This document shows, piece after piece, positions 17,842 through 26,100 of a stretch of DNA of 38,286 bases (positions within the stretch are counted from its first letter, which is position 1; every line of letters begins with the position of its first letter). Under the pieces are notes generated by a model that ran no database searches, was not told the DNA's origin, and saw nothing but the letters and a program-made list of their open reading frames with translations. The translations under genes were made by a program, and so were the position numbers. This DNA comes from Acidobacteriota bacterium (GTDB taxonomy: Bacteria; Acidobacteriota; Blastocatellia; Pyrinomonadales; Pyrinomonadaceae), in assembly GCA_019639135.1 (NCBI GenBank), contig JAHBSL010000028.1, positions 1-38,286 on the forward strand, written 5' to 3'.

Positions 17842-18066
17842 TCAGTTGTCCCAAGACTCTCTCTCCTCTGCCAAATATTTATCGACTTCGGCGGGGTCAG
17901 TGAAAACCTTTGCTCCGTTCAAACTTTCAATTATGCTAAGAACCGAAAGCTCCTCGGCCGGCTCCTGCAGAGATTCATGCTCGACAATTATCCTTGCAAG
18001 GCGCAGCCTTTCGTGCGGCGGCAATGGCAAGATCGTGTTCTTATAGATCGCTTCGACACTCGGCAT
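17842..18066 (-). CDS. Antitoxin-like small protein partner of the PIN gene
   Basis: A 74-residue protein (MPSVEAIYKNTILPLPPHER ... AEVDKYLAEERESWDN). The arrangement, a short acidic protein immediately before a PIN gene on the same strand, and the ending 'LAEERESWD' are typical of the antitoxins that accompany PIN toxins. No clear DNA-binding motif is visible in the N-terminus. Frame intact. It is 47 bases downstream of the DHFR-family gene. Confidence 0.65.
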   Translation of the reverse strand: MPSVEAIYKNTILPLPPHERLRLARIIVEHESLQEPAEELSVLSIIESLNGAKVFTDPAEVDKYLAEERESWDN

Positions 18067-18113
18067 AACGGAATCAGTTTAACATAACTTCATAGCCCTT
18101 TGACTCGAGTGTT

Positions 18114-18716
18114 TTAAGCGCTTTGCTCGATTCTGGGTGCGCCGGTCTTTACTTCGCCGTTGCGTTCGTAAGTGGCGACGATGATGCCGTTTGGCGTGAC
18201 CTGGCCCTCGGTCATCTTAAATGCGGCGGGGATGGCGCCGTCTTGAAAGAGTCGTTTTCCGGTCCCGAGCGTGATAGGGAAGATCATCAGTTCGAGCCTG
18301 TCAACGAGGTCGGCTTTGAAGAGAGTTTGCAGCATATCGGCACTGCCGAAGACGTGCAGATCGGGGCCGTCGGTTTCTTTCAGCTCGCGGACCTTCAAGG
18401 CGAGGTCGCCGCCGAGGAAAACGGTCGGCTGCCAGTCGCTCGACGTGCGGGTGTTCGAGGCAACGTACTTCGTCGCCGTAATCACATTCGGCCAAAAGTG
18501 CGAATGCTCCGGCCAATACGGCTCCCAAATGTCGAACGTCTTTCGCCCCAAGAGCAGATCGACCGGCTTCGCCAGCCGCCCCTGGATCACCGCACCCGAT
18601 TCTTCATCCGCATACCCAAAAAACCACCCGCCCAACGCAAACCCATCGCCGTCATTCTCCTCGTTCTGAATAACGCCGTCGAGCGTTATGAATTCACAAG
18701 CGGTTATTCTTCTCAT
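18114..18716 (-). CDS. Dihydrofolate-reductase-family protein (RibD C-terminal-like)
   Basis: A 200-residue protein of the RibD-C/DHFR-like superfamily (YyaP/YwjB type). Recognisable blocks are ITACEFITLDGVIQ, LLLGRKTFDIWEPYWP, KYVASNTRTSSDW, LHVFGSADMLQTLF and LELMIFPITLGTGKRLF. Family members bind NADPH but their substrates are unknown; they are common accessory genes in soil bacteria. The frame is complete. The start codon directly abuts GAAAGG with almost no spacer, so translation may be weak. Its 3' end recurs as an orphan tail at 17337-17412 on the far side of the PIN/antitoxin pair. Confidence 0.85.
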   Translation of the reverse strand: MRRITACEFITLDGVIQNEENDGDGFALGGWFFGYADEESGAVIQGRLAKPVDLLLGRKTFDIWEPYWPEHSHFWPNVITATKYVASNTRTSSDWQPTVFLGGDLALKVRELKETDGPDLHVFGSADMLQTLFKADLVDRLELMIFPITLGTGKRLFQDGAIPAAFKMTEGQVTPNGIIVATYERNGEVKTGAPRIEQSA

Positions 18717-18815
18717 CCTTTCTCATTCGTAATCCAGTTGCAATCAACTGAAATATCGTTTTCGGTGGGTTAAACGCCATGGCCAACGTCACGATATCGC
18801 TAGGCAATGCTCAGA

Positions 18816-19151
18816 TCACCTGACGCCTGTGCTTTCCCAACCACGGGCAGTGGCCCATTTTCGATAAATTCGCAGCAGTTCCTCGCGATACACGCCAGTC
18901 AACTCTTTGCACTGCGTATCAGTGAGAGTAATGCCATGCAGGAGATCGTTCAGCGAATTGTTGATCGCGAGGCAAGCATCGGATTCATCTACGAAATCAT
19001 CGACTTTAGGCCAATCGTCCAATATGGCCAAGGCAGCCTCTTGAGTGATGCCCATACGCGCTTCATATTCGAACGTTAGGATCGCGGGCATCGCGGCTAT
19101 CGCTCGCCAAACCGCCTCTTTCTCTTCAGCTGAGAGTACCTCAATCGACAT
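18816..19151 (-). CDS. Hypothetical helical protein in the accessory patch
   Basis: A 111-residue, largely alpha-helical, acidic protein (MSIEVLSAEEKEAVWRAIAA ... YRKWATARGWESTGVR). I do not recognise the family. I place the start at 19151; a longer frame to 19220 would read into the mqnE tail directly upstream, and that extension is unlikely to be coding. Between this gene's stop and the DHFR gene (18717-18815) nothing is evident. Its size and location suit an immunity or accessory gene, but this is a guess. Confidence 0.5.
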   Translation of the reverse strand: MSIEVLSAEEKEAVWRAIAAMPAILTFEYEARMGITQEAALAILDDWPKVDDFVDESDACLAINNSLNDLLHGITLTDTQCKELTGVYREELLRIYRKWATARGWESTGVR

Positions 19152-19155
19152 CAGT

Positions 19156-19269
19156 TCATGCGACAATTCGTTCGACCCGGTTGTAGACGGTGTCGCGTTC
19201 GAAGACTTCAAAACGGGCACGCTGGATAATCTCGATGATTTTGGCTTTGGTCATTTCCACCTTGCCATT
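19156..19269 (-). pseudogene. Orphan C-terminal tail of mqnE, diverged copy
   Basis: The minus strand reads NGKVEMTKAKIIEIIQRARF then EVFERDTVYNRVERIVA and a stop. This aligns without gaps to the end of MqnE (EGEVKMTKQEIITMIENAGF, EAVERDTVYNRVEKAMA). No start and no upstream part of mqnE is present. It lies 7 bases after the secreted-protein gene and 4 bases before the next gene. Confidence 0.75.
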
Positions 19270-19276
19270 GTGTGGG

Positions 19277-19855
19277 TTATTTACAGTTGGGCATACCCAT
19301 TCTTAAATAATACGGCTCTTCGTCGGACCCAAAACGTTCGGTTCGTCCACTAGCCCTGCGATACTGCCCCTTTTTGACGACATATTTTTCTATATACCCC
19401 TGATTCCCGCCTTGACGGGTGTAGGTGCTGATCGAATGCCAACCTGTTGGTTCTCGATGGACAAAGAAAAACCACGCCGTAAAAGTACCAAGGAGCTTTG
19501 CCGGGCGGTCCGCGAAGATTCCGTACGTGCAATTTCCTGTCGCGCCACAAAGCTTGCGAACAAAATATTCCGAGTTGCCATCACGGTTCAGGTCGAATCC
19601 AAACGCATTCTCGCAAAACTGATTTCCGGCGCACGGATATCCAGATGCGTCGCCGCTTCTCCATCCTGAAATCACGTCCATAAGCGGTTCTGAAAGAGAA
19701 TGTTTTTCGCCCGAGCATTCTCCACCGAAGCTTTGAACTACTGATTGAGGATTGGACATCTGAGCAGATGTTACACCGGTCAGGACTATCAACAGCAACC
19801 AGGCAATGCCAACTTCCCGGCCGATCGCAAGCCTATTTCCCTTTTTAACGATCAT
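19277..19855 (-). CDS. Secreted hypothetical protein between two mqnE tails
   Basis: A 192-residue protein with a signal peptide (REVGIAWLLLIVLTGVTSAQ) and a mature part with several cysteines (FGGECSGEKH, GYPCAGNQFCENAFGFDLN, KLCGATGNCTYGIF). The block DLNRDGNSEYFVRKLCG resembles a calcium-loop DxNxDGxxE motif. Family not recognised. The start at 19855 is chosen because the longer frame runs backwards through the mqnE tail in another reading frame. The gene fills the space between two mqnE tails (19269 and 19879) almost exactly. Confidence 0.6.
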   Translation of the reverse strand: MIVKKGNRLAIGREVGIAWLLLIVLTGVTSAQMSNPQSVVQSFGGECSGEKHSLSEPLMDVISGWRSGDASGYPCAGNQFCENAFGFDLNRDGNSEYFVRKLCGATGNCTYGIFADRPAKLLGTFTAWFFFVHREPTGWHSISTYTRQGGNQGYIEKYVVKKGQYRRASGRTERFGSDEEPYYLRMGMPNCK

Positions 19856-19878
19856 ATTGCCGAACTCCGGATCTGATT

Positions 19879-20001
19879 CTACAACGTATCTCGTTCGACC
19901 GCCTCGAAGCCGGCGTTTTGTATCGTGGTGATGATCTCGGATCTGGTCATTTTTACTTCGCCTTCGGCGGCGTAGGCTTGGGTTAGTTCGCCGCCGTCGG
20001 A
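19879..20001 (-). pseudogene. Orphan C-terminal tail of mqnE, close copy
   Basis: Reads DGGELTQAYAAEGEVKMTRS then EIITTIQNAGFEAVERDTL and a stop. At DNA level it is very close to the genuine mqnE 3' end at 12545-12665: a stretch of about 60 bases around GCCTACGCCGCCGAAGGCGA differs at only two or three places. A missing base just before the expected YNRVE end creates the early stop. Nothing of the first 320 residues of MqnE is found upstream. Confidence 0.82.
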
Positions 20002-20075
20002 TATATTCGATTCGCCGTTCGACTTGCCAGCTTCCAAGCCTGTTCAACCTTCGACTGTGGCGGCGAAATGCTTTC

Positions 20076-20276
20076 TCAGAGCTGATCGATAGGCACTAGA
20101 TCCATATCTAACGGAAGCAGATCGGCTTCGACCATTATATCCGTTGTTTGTGAAGTCATACCATTCTTCTTCGAGGAATCAACCTCATCGATTCGGCGGC
20201 CAGTTAGGCCGATGGTTGCGAAGTGCAGTGCCCGTTTCGCTTTATCTTGACTAACGTGCCGTTTCCGCCTTGGGCA
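20076..20276 (-). other. Open frame without a start, possible decayed gene
   Basis: From the stop at 20277-20279 to a TGA at 20076 the minus strand stays open for 66 codons (HFATIGLTGRRIDEVDSSKK ... VEADLLPLDMDLVPIDQL). The only ATG, at 20159, would give 27 residues. Composition looks protein-like, but no family is recognised. It sits between the unknown tail at 20277-20372 and the mqnE tail at 19879-20001, continuing the gene-tail alternation. Confidence 0.3.
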
Positions 20277-20372
20277 TTATTTGATCTCACCTGCTTTGGT
20301 TGCGTTGTACCAGAAATTCTGCATGTCCCAGGCGGCCGTTAAGTTGTGGAAACGGTTGGAGTACTGGCATGG
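20277..20372 (-). pseudogene. Orphan C-terminal tail of an unrecognised gene
   Basis: The minus strand reads SNRFHNLTAAWDMQNFWYNA then TKAGEIK and a stop. The aromatic, gap-free sequence looks like the real end of a conserved protein, but there is an in-frame stop a few codons upstream and no start. Family unknown. The rest of the gap up to nrfA (20373-20468) shows nothing coding; a GCCCGG/CCGGGC hairpin lies at about 20401-20428. Confidence 0.4.
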
Positions 20373-20468
20373 TCAAGCTCGCTGAATGAGAATAATTGAA
20401 GCCCGGCGGTTGTGAATCCGGTCCGGGCTTTCGAGCTTCTGCCTTTTACTTCTTGCACTTTGGGGCGG

Positions 20469-21929
20469 TCAGCGCGAGGCGCGGAGGGCTGCAAGGTTGG
20501 TGTTTACTTTTACGTTTCGCAGGGAAACCTGCCCGAGCCGCGAGAAGTTGATCGACTCGCCGAGTATTCGCGTTGCTTCCTGCGGAGCGTGGAAGCCCAT
20601 TGAGTTTTCTGCTTCGACAAAGTCCACAAAGAACTGTGCCTTTCGCTGATATTCGCGGGCGGCCGCGAGGTCCGCGTCCGTGGCTCCGGCATTCTTTGCA
20701 GCGACAATGTCTTCGATAAGTTGGACGAGAGCATCCATCGCGAGCCCGCGGAGTTTATAGGTTCGCTCCTGAATGGTCTCGACGCGGAACTTGAGCTCTT
20801 CTTCCGTGCCCTTGTGGCACGTCTGGCATGATGTGTTGATGCTCAGCAGCGGCGAACGGACGTGGTGGCTGCTGATCTTCATTGCACCCTGCCGCTCATA
20901 GGGCATGTGGCAATCGGCACAGGAAACTCCGGCTCGCGCGTGGATACCCTGATTGTACATCTCAAACTCCGGATGCTGCGCCTTTAGAGCATTGGCTCCG
21001 GTCTGAGCGTGGGTCCAATCTTTGTGCCCAACCTCGTCGTAATACTCAAGCATGTTCTCGACCTTCATCCCCTTGTGCCACGGGTAGGTGAGTGTTTTCT
21101 CCGGTCCCTTGAAGTAGTATTCAACGTGGCATTGGCCGCAGACGAACGACCGCATCTCCTGCCGGGTCGCATCGCGGTTGACATCGAAATTCGCAACGCC
21201 CTGCGAAGCCTTTACGAGCTTGATGCCTTCCATGAACGCCGGTCGCGTAACACGAAGCGCCATCGTTTGCGAATCATGGCAGTCGATACAGGCCACCGGG
21301 TGCGTGACCTCTTTGCGTGCCTCCTGATACGGCATCTTGTTGAGTTCGTGGAAGCCCTGAACGATGTCGCCCTGACCGAGTTTCTTATAGGCCTCATAGG
21401 CGGATGCGTGGCAGTTTATGCAGGTTCCGGGCTGCTGGACAACACCCACACGCTCAGTGAAGGTCTGATCCTCGAGCATGTAGGCATGGCCGCGTTCCTC
21501 GCGGAAATCGACCGCGAAGGCATAGCTGTCCCACATCGTCTTCAGCCGCGGGTCTTCCTCGAGCCGTGATTGGGCGACGATCGAACGCGGGTCGGCGTTG
21601 GTCGGGGATCTGTGTACCGCCTCGCTGCCGCCAAATCGCGTCCGGACCTGATCGACCGTGCGGAGATAGCTGTCATATTGCAGCGGGAAGTTCTTGCCCC
21701 AAACCGCCGGGTCGTGAGTGTCGTCGGTCAGCTCGACAACGCGAAAGAACGGGTTCTTCGCCTCCTGCTTGCGCTCGAAGATGTTCGTCAGCAGTGCGAG
21801 CCCTAGTATCGAAACGGCAAAGGCAGCGAAAGCGACGACCGCCAGCACCTTCGCGCTAAATGCCCAGCCGCGTTTCTCGGTCTTCGGTTCTTCATTTTCG
21901 ACGGTGTTCTCTTTGTTCTCTTCGCTCAT
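20469..21929 (-). CDS. nrfA: Cytochrome c nitrite reductase, catalytic subunit (ammonia-forming)
   Basis: A 486-residue pentahaem cytochrome that reduces nitrite to ammonium with six electrons. Five CXXCH motifs are present: C170 (CINCH), C214 (CIDCH), C264 (CGQCH), C337 (CADCH) and C368 (CQTCH). The catalytic surroundings match NrfA: CGQCHVEYYF with the active-site Tyr and calcium-binding Glu, ALKAQHPEFE with the calcium Lys/Gln, and the conserved His of NQGIHARAG. The first, active-site haem has CXXCH instead of the CXXCK of E. coli, so it belongs to the CXXCH variant known from other bacteria. One N-terminal helix (residues about 26-50) serves as signal or anchor. GAGG stands seven bases before the ATG. 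It follows nrfH by 32 bases. Confidence 0.95.
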   Translation of the reverse strand: MSEENKENTVENEEPKTEKRGWAFSAKVLAVVAFAAFAVSILGLALLTNIFERKQEAKNPFFRVVELTDDTHDPAVWGKNFPLQYDSYLRTVDQVRTRFGGSEAVHRSPTNADPRSIVAQSRLEEDPRLKTMWDSYAFAVDFREERGHAYMLEDQTFTERVGVVQQPGTCINCHASAYEAYKKLGQGDIVQGFHELNKMPYQEARKEVTHPVACIDCHDSQTMALRVTRPAFMEGIKLVKASQGVANFDVNRDATRQEMRSFVCGQCHVEYYFKGPEKTLTYPWHKGMKVENMLEYYDEVGHKDWTHAQTGANALKAQHPEFEMYNQGIHARAGVSCADCHMPYERQGAMKISSHHVRSPLLSINTSCQTCHKGTEEELKFRVETIQERTYKLRGLAMDALVQLIEDIVAAKNAGATDADLAAAREYQRKAQFFVDFVEAENSMGFHAPQEATRILGESINFSRLGQVSLRNVKVNTNLAALRASR

Positions 21930-21961
21930 ATGGCTACCTCACAACCGCCCTTGTTCGCTTG

Positions 21962-22420
21962 TTAATGCATGTGCCCAACGTTGCGGTGGCACGAGATGCA
22001 GGAAACCTCCTGAGCCGCTTTTATCGACTCGGAGACCGTTATCGAATGGACCATCGTTTCATGGCAGGTGCGGCAGCTTTGCTCCGCGACGCGCCGGTTG
22101 AGGTCCGTTATCCGGATCGGCTCGTGGAAACCGCCGACCGTGAAATAATAAGAATGCCAGAAGCCGTTCCACGCCTTGACCGTGTATTTGCCCAGAGTGT
22201 CCGGCGGCGTGTGGCAATCGTTGCAGGTCGCCACCGTCTTGTGGCTAGATTTAAGCCAGCCGTCATACTGCTCGTTCATTATGTGGCAGTTGGCACAGGC
22301 GAGCGGATCGTTGCTCATATAGGAATAACCCTTGCCGTACCAGAACGTGAACACACCGATCCCGACCGCCAGGCCAAGCCCGATGCCGAGAACGATAAGT
22401 TTTACCAGTTGAAGACTCAT
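21962..22420 (-). CDS. nrfH: Cytochrome c nitrite reductase small subunit, menaquinol dehydrogenase
   Basis: A 152-residue NapC/NrfH-family tetrahaem protein that takes electrons from menaquinol and passes them to NrfA on the outer face of the cytoplasmic membrane. One N-terminal transmembrane helix (LVKLIVLGIGLGLAVGIGVF) is followed by four haem motifs: CANCH, CNDCH, CRTCH and CISCH. Length and haem count are those of NrfH. It is the first gene of an nrfHA operon and has a good sigma-70-like promoter just upstream. The menaquinone genes mqnE and mqnP in the same window supply its substrate. Confidence 0.93.
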   Translation of the reverse strand: MSLQLVKLIVLGIGLGLAVGIGVFTFWYGKGYSYMSNDPLACANCHIMNEQYDGWLKSSHKTVATCNDCHTPPDTLGKYTVKAWNGFWHSYYFTVGGFHEPIRITDLNRRVAEQSCRTCHETMVHSITVSESIKAAQEVSCISCHRNVGHMH

Positions 22421-22441
22421 GGGAAGCGCAAGGTTGTCGGA

Positions 22442-22470
22442 ATATTAAACGAAGTCAGACGAGGGGTCAA
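22442..22470 (-). promoter_or_regulatory. Sigma-70-type promoter of nrfHA
   Basis: On the minus strand TTGACC (22465-22470) and TAATAT (22442-22447) are separated by 17 bases, with the -10 about 21 bases before the nrfH ATG. This leaves a very short leader. No clear FNR/DNR half-site palindrome was found beside it. Confidence 0.6.
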
Positions 22471-22482
22471 GGTTTGGCAACT

Positions 22483-22520
22483 CCGCCCTTGCGCAAGCCC
22501 GCACGTAAGTAAGGGCGGTT
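22483..22520. repeat. REP-like hairpin, left side of the RAYT gene
   Basis: CCGCCCTT (22483-22490) pairs with AAGGGCGG (22511-22518) around a 20-base loop. Bases 22497-22520 are a perfect inverted copy of 23088-23111 on the far side of the transposase gene. Confidence 0.85.
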
Positions 22521-22534
22521 CATCCAATGTTACT

Positions 22535-23071
22535 TCAATCATCCAATTGAAACTGAACATCTCCTTGGCTATAAAGCACATATTCGACCGCAGCTTCTAC
22601 GTCTCGTGGCTTCCAAAGGTATCTCCGGCTACGCCCACGTGCCCATACGCGCTCATCGGGAGCTATCAACCCATGCTCTCTCAACCGACGCGTCGAATAT
22701 GCCTTGAGCGAATCTGCCAATCGCTCCGGACCGCATTGTGCGCTGGTCACAGAGTGAGCATGGTTCGACCGAACGTTCACGTCGTGCAGCGAGTGTTCTC
22801 GAACTTCACACACTTCCCGGATCGCACTGTCAACGACCCTTCGCTGAAGCGGATCCAATAAAACAGGGGGCGAGTGCATTCCGGCCCCCATTTTCTCCTT
22901 AAGCGGAATATTGATGTCGATTTGCTTTGAGCCTCGATCAGATTTTCGGTTCCTTCGGATCGAACCTCGTTCATCCCCGTGAAGCCAGGTTCCGAATGTG
23001 CGAAACGTGATCAAGTATGCAAGTGACAACTCATTATTCTCGTAAAGTTCGAAACCGTAGTCGTCGAGCAT
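22535..23071 (-). CDS. REP-associated tyrosine transposase (RAYT, IS200/IS605-like Y1 HUH family)
   Basis: A 178-residue protein with the layout of RAYT transposases: an opening YLITFRTFGTWLHGDERGSI, a degenerate HUH motif (VRSNHAHSV instead of the usual NHVHLL), the candidate catalytic tyrosine in LKAYSTRRLRE, and an end ARGRSRRYLWKPRDVEAAVEYV. RAYTs are single-copy housekeeping-like transposases thought to spread REP hairpins. Here the gene is framed by a perfect 24-bp inverted repeat with hairpin character. It lies between nrfH and the GH92 gene and interrupts neither. Frame intact. Confidence 0.85.
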   Translation of the reverse strand: MLDDYGFELYENNELSLAYLITFRTFGTWLHGDERGSIRRNRKSDRGSKQIDINIPLKEKMGAGMHSPPVLLDPLQRRVVDSAIREVCEVREHSLHDVNVRSNHAHSVTSAQCGPERLADSLKAYSTRRLREHGLIAPDERVWARGRSRRYLWKPRDVEAAVEYVLYSQGDVQFQLDD

Positions 23072-23087
23072 AATGTTCAGTTTGAGA

Positions 23088-23111
23088 AACCGCCCTTACT
23101 TACGTGCGGGC
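23088..23111. repeat. REP-like inverted repeat, right side of the RAYT gene
   Basis: Exact reverse complement of 22497-22520 over 24 bases. It ends seven bases before the GH92 stop codon at 23119. Confidence 0.85.
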
Positions 23112-23118
23112 CTTCGCA

Positions 23119-26100
23119 TCATCTGATGATGACCTCATCCACAAATATCCACGGGTCGCCGCCGGCTCCGGGGTGCCAGGCCGGGATCGGGCCGATGTTG
23201 AATGCCCGGACGCGGATGTAGCGGCCAGTGACGGGAGCCGTGAGCTTGGTCAAAAACTCCTTGACCTGCGGCGTTTCATCGGTCAGCGGGACGTCTGTCT
23301 TGATCTCGGCGATCTTTCGGAACGTAACGCCGTCGTCCGACGCTTCAAACTCGATCCGCGAGGGCATCCAGATCCACGACCGCGTTGTCTGCAGGAAAGA
23401 GCCGCCGACCTCCATGACCCGCCGCCGCTCCTTAAGGTCGATCACGGCCTCAAGCACCTTGCCCTGATAACCCTGCCACTCGCCGCTTGCAAAGTTGCGC
23501 GTCCCGCGGAGCCCATCGACCATCGCATCATCGCCGCCGCCCGTGTATTGCGTGCTGTAACCCGAAGTGCTCAGCACCGACCAATCATTCTCGCGTTTGG
23601 TGAACACGGCCTCGACCTCATAACTCGGCTGGCCCTTTGGTGGCATGGCAATAGCACGGATGCGGGTTGTTTTGTCGATCACAAAGGGGGCGATGTAAAG
23701 CTTCGATCGGCGGGTTGGCTGGCTGCCATCGGTGGTGTAGCGGATCTCCACATCCTTGGCGATCGTGTTCATGAAGACGCGAGTGCTCTGCCGGAAGACA
23801 CGGTCCGCAGATATGGTCAGAACCGGGGCCGACCACCCGGCCGTCGATGAAACCGGGAACTCGGTAAAAGCATCCACAACAGGTGAAGGGCTCATTGTAA
23901 AGACAAGCTCGCCGCCGTTCATCACATCGGCGTGGTTCAGGAACGCTTTTGTTTGCGGCCGGCCGTTGAGCATCGCCCCGGCAACGTAAATATTCTCGGC
24001 GGAAACGCCATCGGCGCGTATCGTGAAGGTTTTGCCGTTCTCGAGGTTGTATTTCATCTCGGGAAACAGCGGCGTACCGAAAGCATAGACCGGCGAGCCC
24101 GGTGCGACCGGATAAAATCCGCTTGCCGAGAGAATGTACCACGCGGACATCTGGCCGGCGTCCTCATTACCGATCAGTCCGTCGGGAGCATTCCTGTAAA
24201 ACTCATCCATGATCTTGCGGACGTATTTTTGCGCTCTCCACGGCTGTCCGGCATAGGTGAAAAGATAAGGGATGTGATGCGAGGGTTCGTTGCCGTGGGC
24301 ATACTGGCCGATTAGGCCGGTAATGTCAGGCTGAAAGCGGCCGGTGAGTTTTTCGTTGGTCGTAAAGAGCCTTTCAAGCTTCCCGGCAAAGTATTCCGGC
24401 CCGTCCTCAAGTTCGATCAGCCGCGAGACGTCGTGCGGGACGAAGAACGAATATTGCCAACTGTTGCCTTCAGTAAAGTGAAACGTAACCTCGTTCGGTG
24501 CGAAAGGACGAATAAAGCCGCCGTTCTGCTTTGGGCGAAAGAAACGAGTGTTCGGATCATAGAGGTTCTCGAAATGTTTAGCACGAAAGGAGAAAAGCCT
24601 ATCGTCGTAAGCGTATCGTATGCTTTTACGAGTAATCCGACCATTCCGCTTCTTTCTTTCCGTTAGGATCTTAGCCATCTGGGCGATGCACCAGTCGTTA
24701 TAGGCATATTCCAGCGTCTTTGAGACGGATTCGTTGTCGTCCTCGGCGGAGATGTAGCCGCGGCGTTTGTACGCGGCGAGGCCGTGGTGGTCGAGATTGG
24801 CGGAGTGCTTTGCGGCGGCGTAGGCTTTTTCGTAATCGAAGCCTTTGATGCCTTTCGCCATCGCGTCTGCAATGACCGAGACGGAATGGTAGCCGATCAT
24901 CGTGTCCGTCTCTTCGCCCCACAGCTCCCAGACCGGCAGCCGCCCACCCTGCTCATAAATGCGTATGAACGAATTGATGTAATCGACCGTCCGCCGCTGG
25001 TCGATGATCGTATAAAGCGGATGCGTCGCCCGGAACGTGTCCCAAAGCGAGAAGACCGTGTAGTGATCGGAAGGAGCGCGGACACTCTTGTCCGCATCGC
25101 CGGTTCCTCCGGCGAGAGACCTGTTACCGGTCGAAGACTTCGACTCATTCACCTTTATTCGCGTCGAAGCGACGCTCATGCGGACAGGAGTGTCCGCGCT
25201 CCCTAGTTGATGGACCTTGCCGTCATGTCCCTTGTACTGTCCATCCACGTCGTTGAAGACGTTCGGGTGGATCATGGTGTGGTAGAGAGCGGTGTAGAAA
25301 TTCGTCGTCTGCTCGTCCGTCCCGCCGGAGACCTCGATCTTGCTCAGCTCCTTGTTCCACGCAGCCTTCGCATCCGCACGCACCTTGTCAAAATCCCAGT
25401 GCGGGAGCTCTGCTTCAAGGTTCTTCCGCGCTCCTTCGATCGAAACATAGGAGATCGCGACTTTCAACAACACCTGTCTTTCGACGGATGTGTCAAATGC
25501 AAAGAAAGCGTGGGACTTCTTATTCTCTGAATTCAATACCGTACCAGGGGCTCGACCAAGATTCGCCCCTCCTCTTGGTGCTCGGAAAGACTGTGAAAAT
25601 TCGGCGGCGAAATAGACTTTCTGGTCCTTTGCCCACGATTGTGAACGCCGAAAGCCTTCAATTCGTCGATCGTCAATGAACTGGACGTCAGATTCAAGCA
25701 ATTTGTCTCTCCATTGTAGGTCGAGAACGATCTCCCCGATTTTACTCTCAGCAAAAGTATAACGATGAAGACCAACGCGTGTTGTCGCCGTTAGCTCGGC
25801 CAGAATGTTTTCATCGTCGAGCAGTACTGAGTAGTAGCCCGGTTCCGCCCTTTCATTCTGATGGGAGAATTTTGACGGATAACTGTCTTTCGTGACGTGG
25901 CCAGCACTTGGTATTACCCATCCCGGTTTTGTTGGCATGAACAAAATATCGCAGCCGTCCGGGATACCAGTCCCGCTCAAGTGCTTGTGCGAAAAGCCGT
26001 AGATGATGTCGTCGGAGTAGTGGTAGCCGCTGGAGCCGTCCCAGTTGTCTATGCGCGTGTCCGGCGAGAGTTGGACCATCCCGAAGGGCACGGTCGCCCC

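Noticed and set aside
19277..20047. 256-residue version of the secreted gene starting at 20047
   Set aside because: Its first 64 residues are Arg-rich and read through the mqnE tail in another frame; the shorter form starts with a normal signal peptide.
20106..20209. ATCTAAC and GTTAGGC about 100 bases apart, resembling the ends of an integron attC site
   Set aside because: The motif is loose, the inner halves do not pair as in attC, the region overlaps an open frame, and no such pair occurs at the other gene-tail junctions. No integrase gene is in the window.
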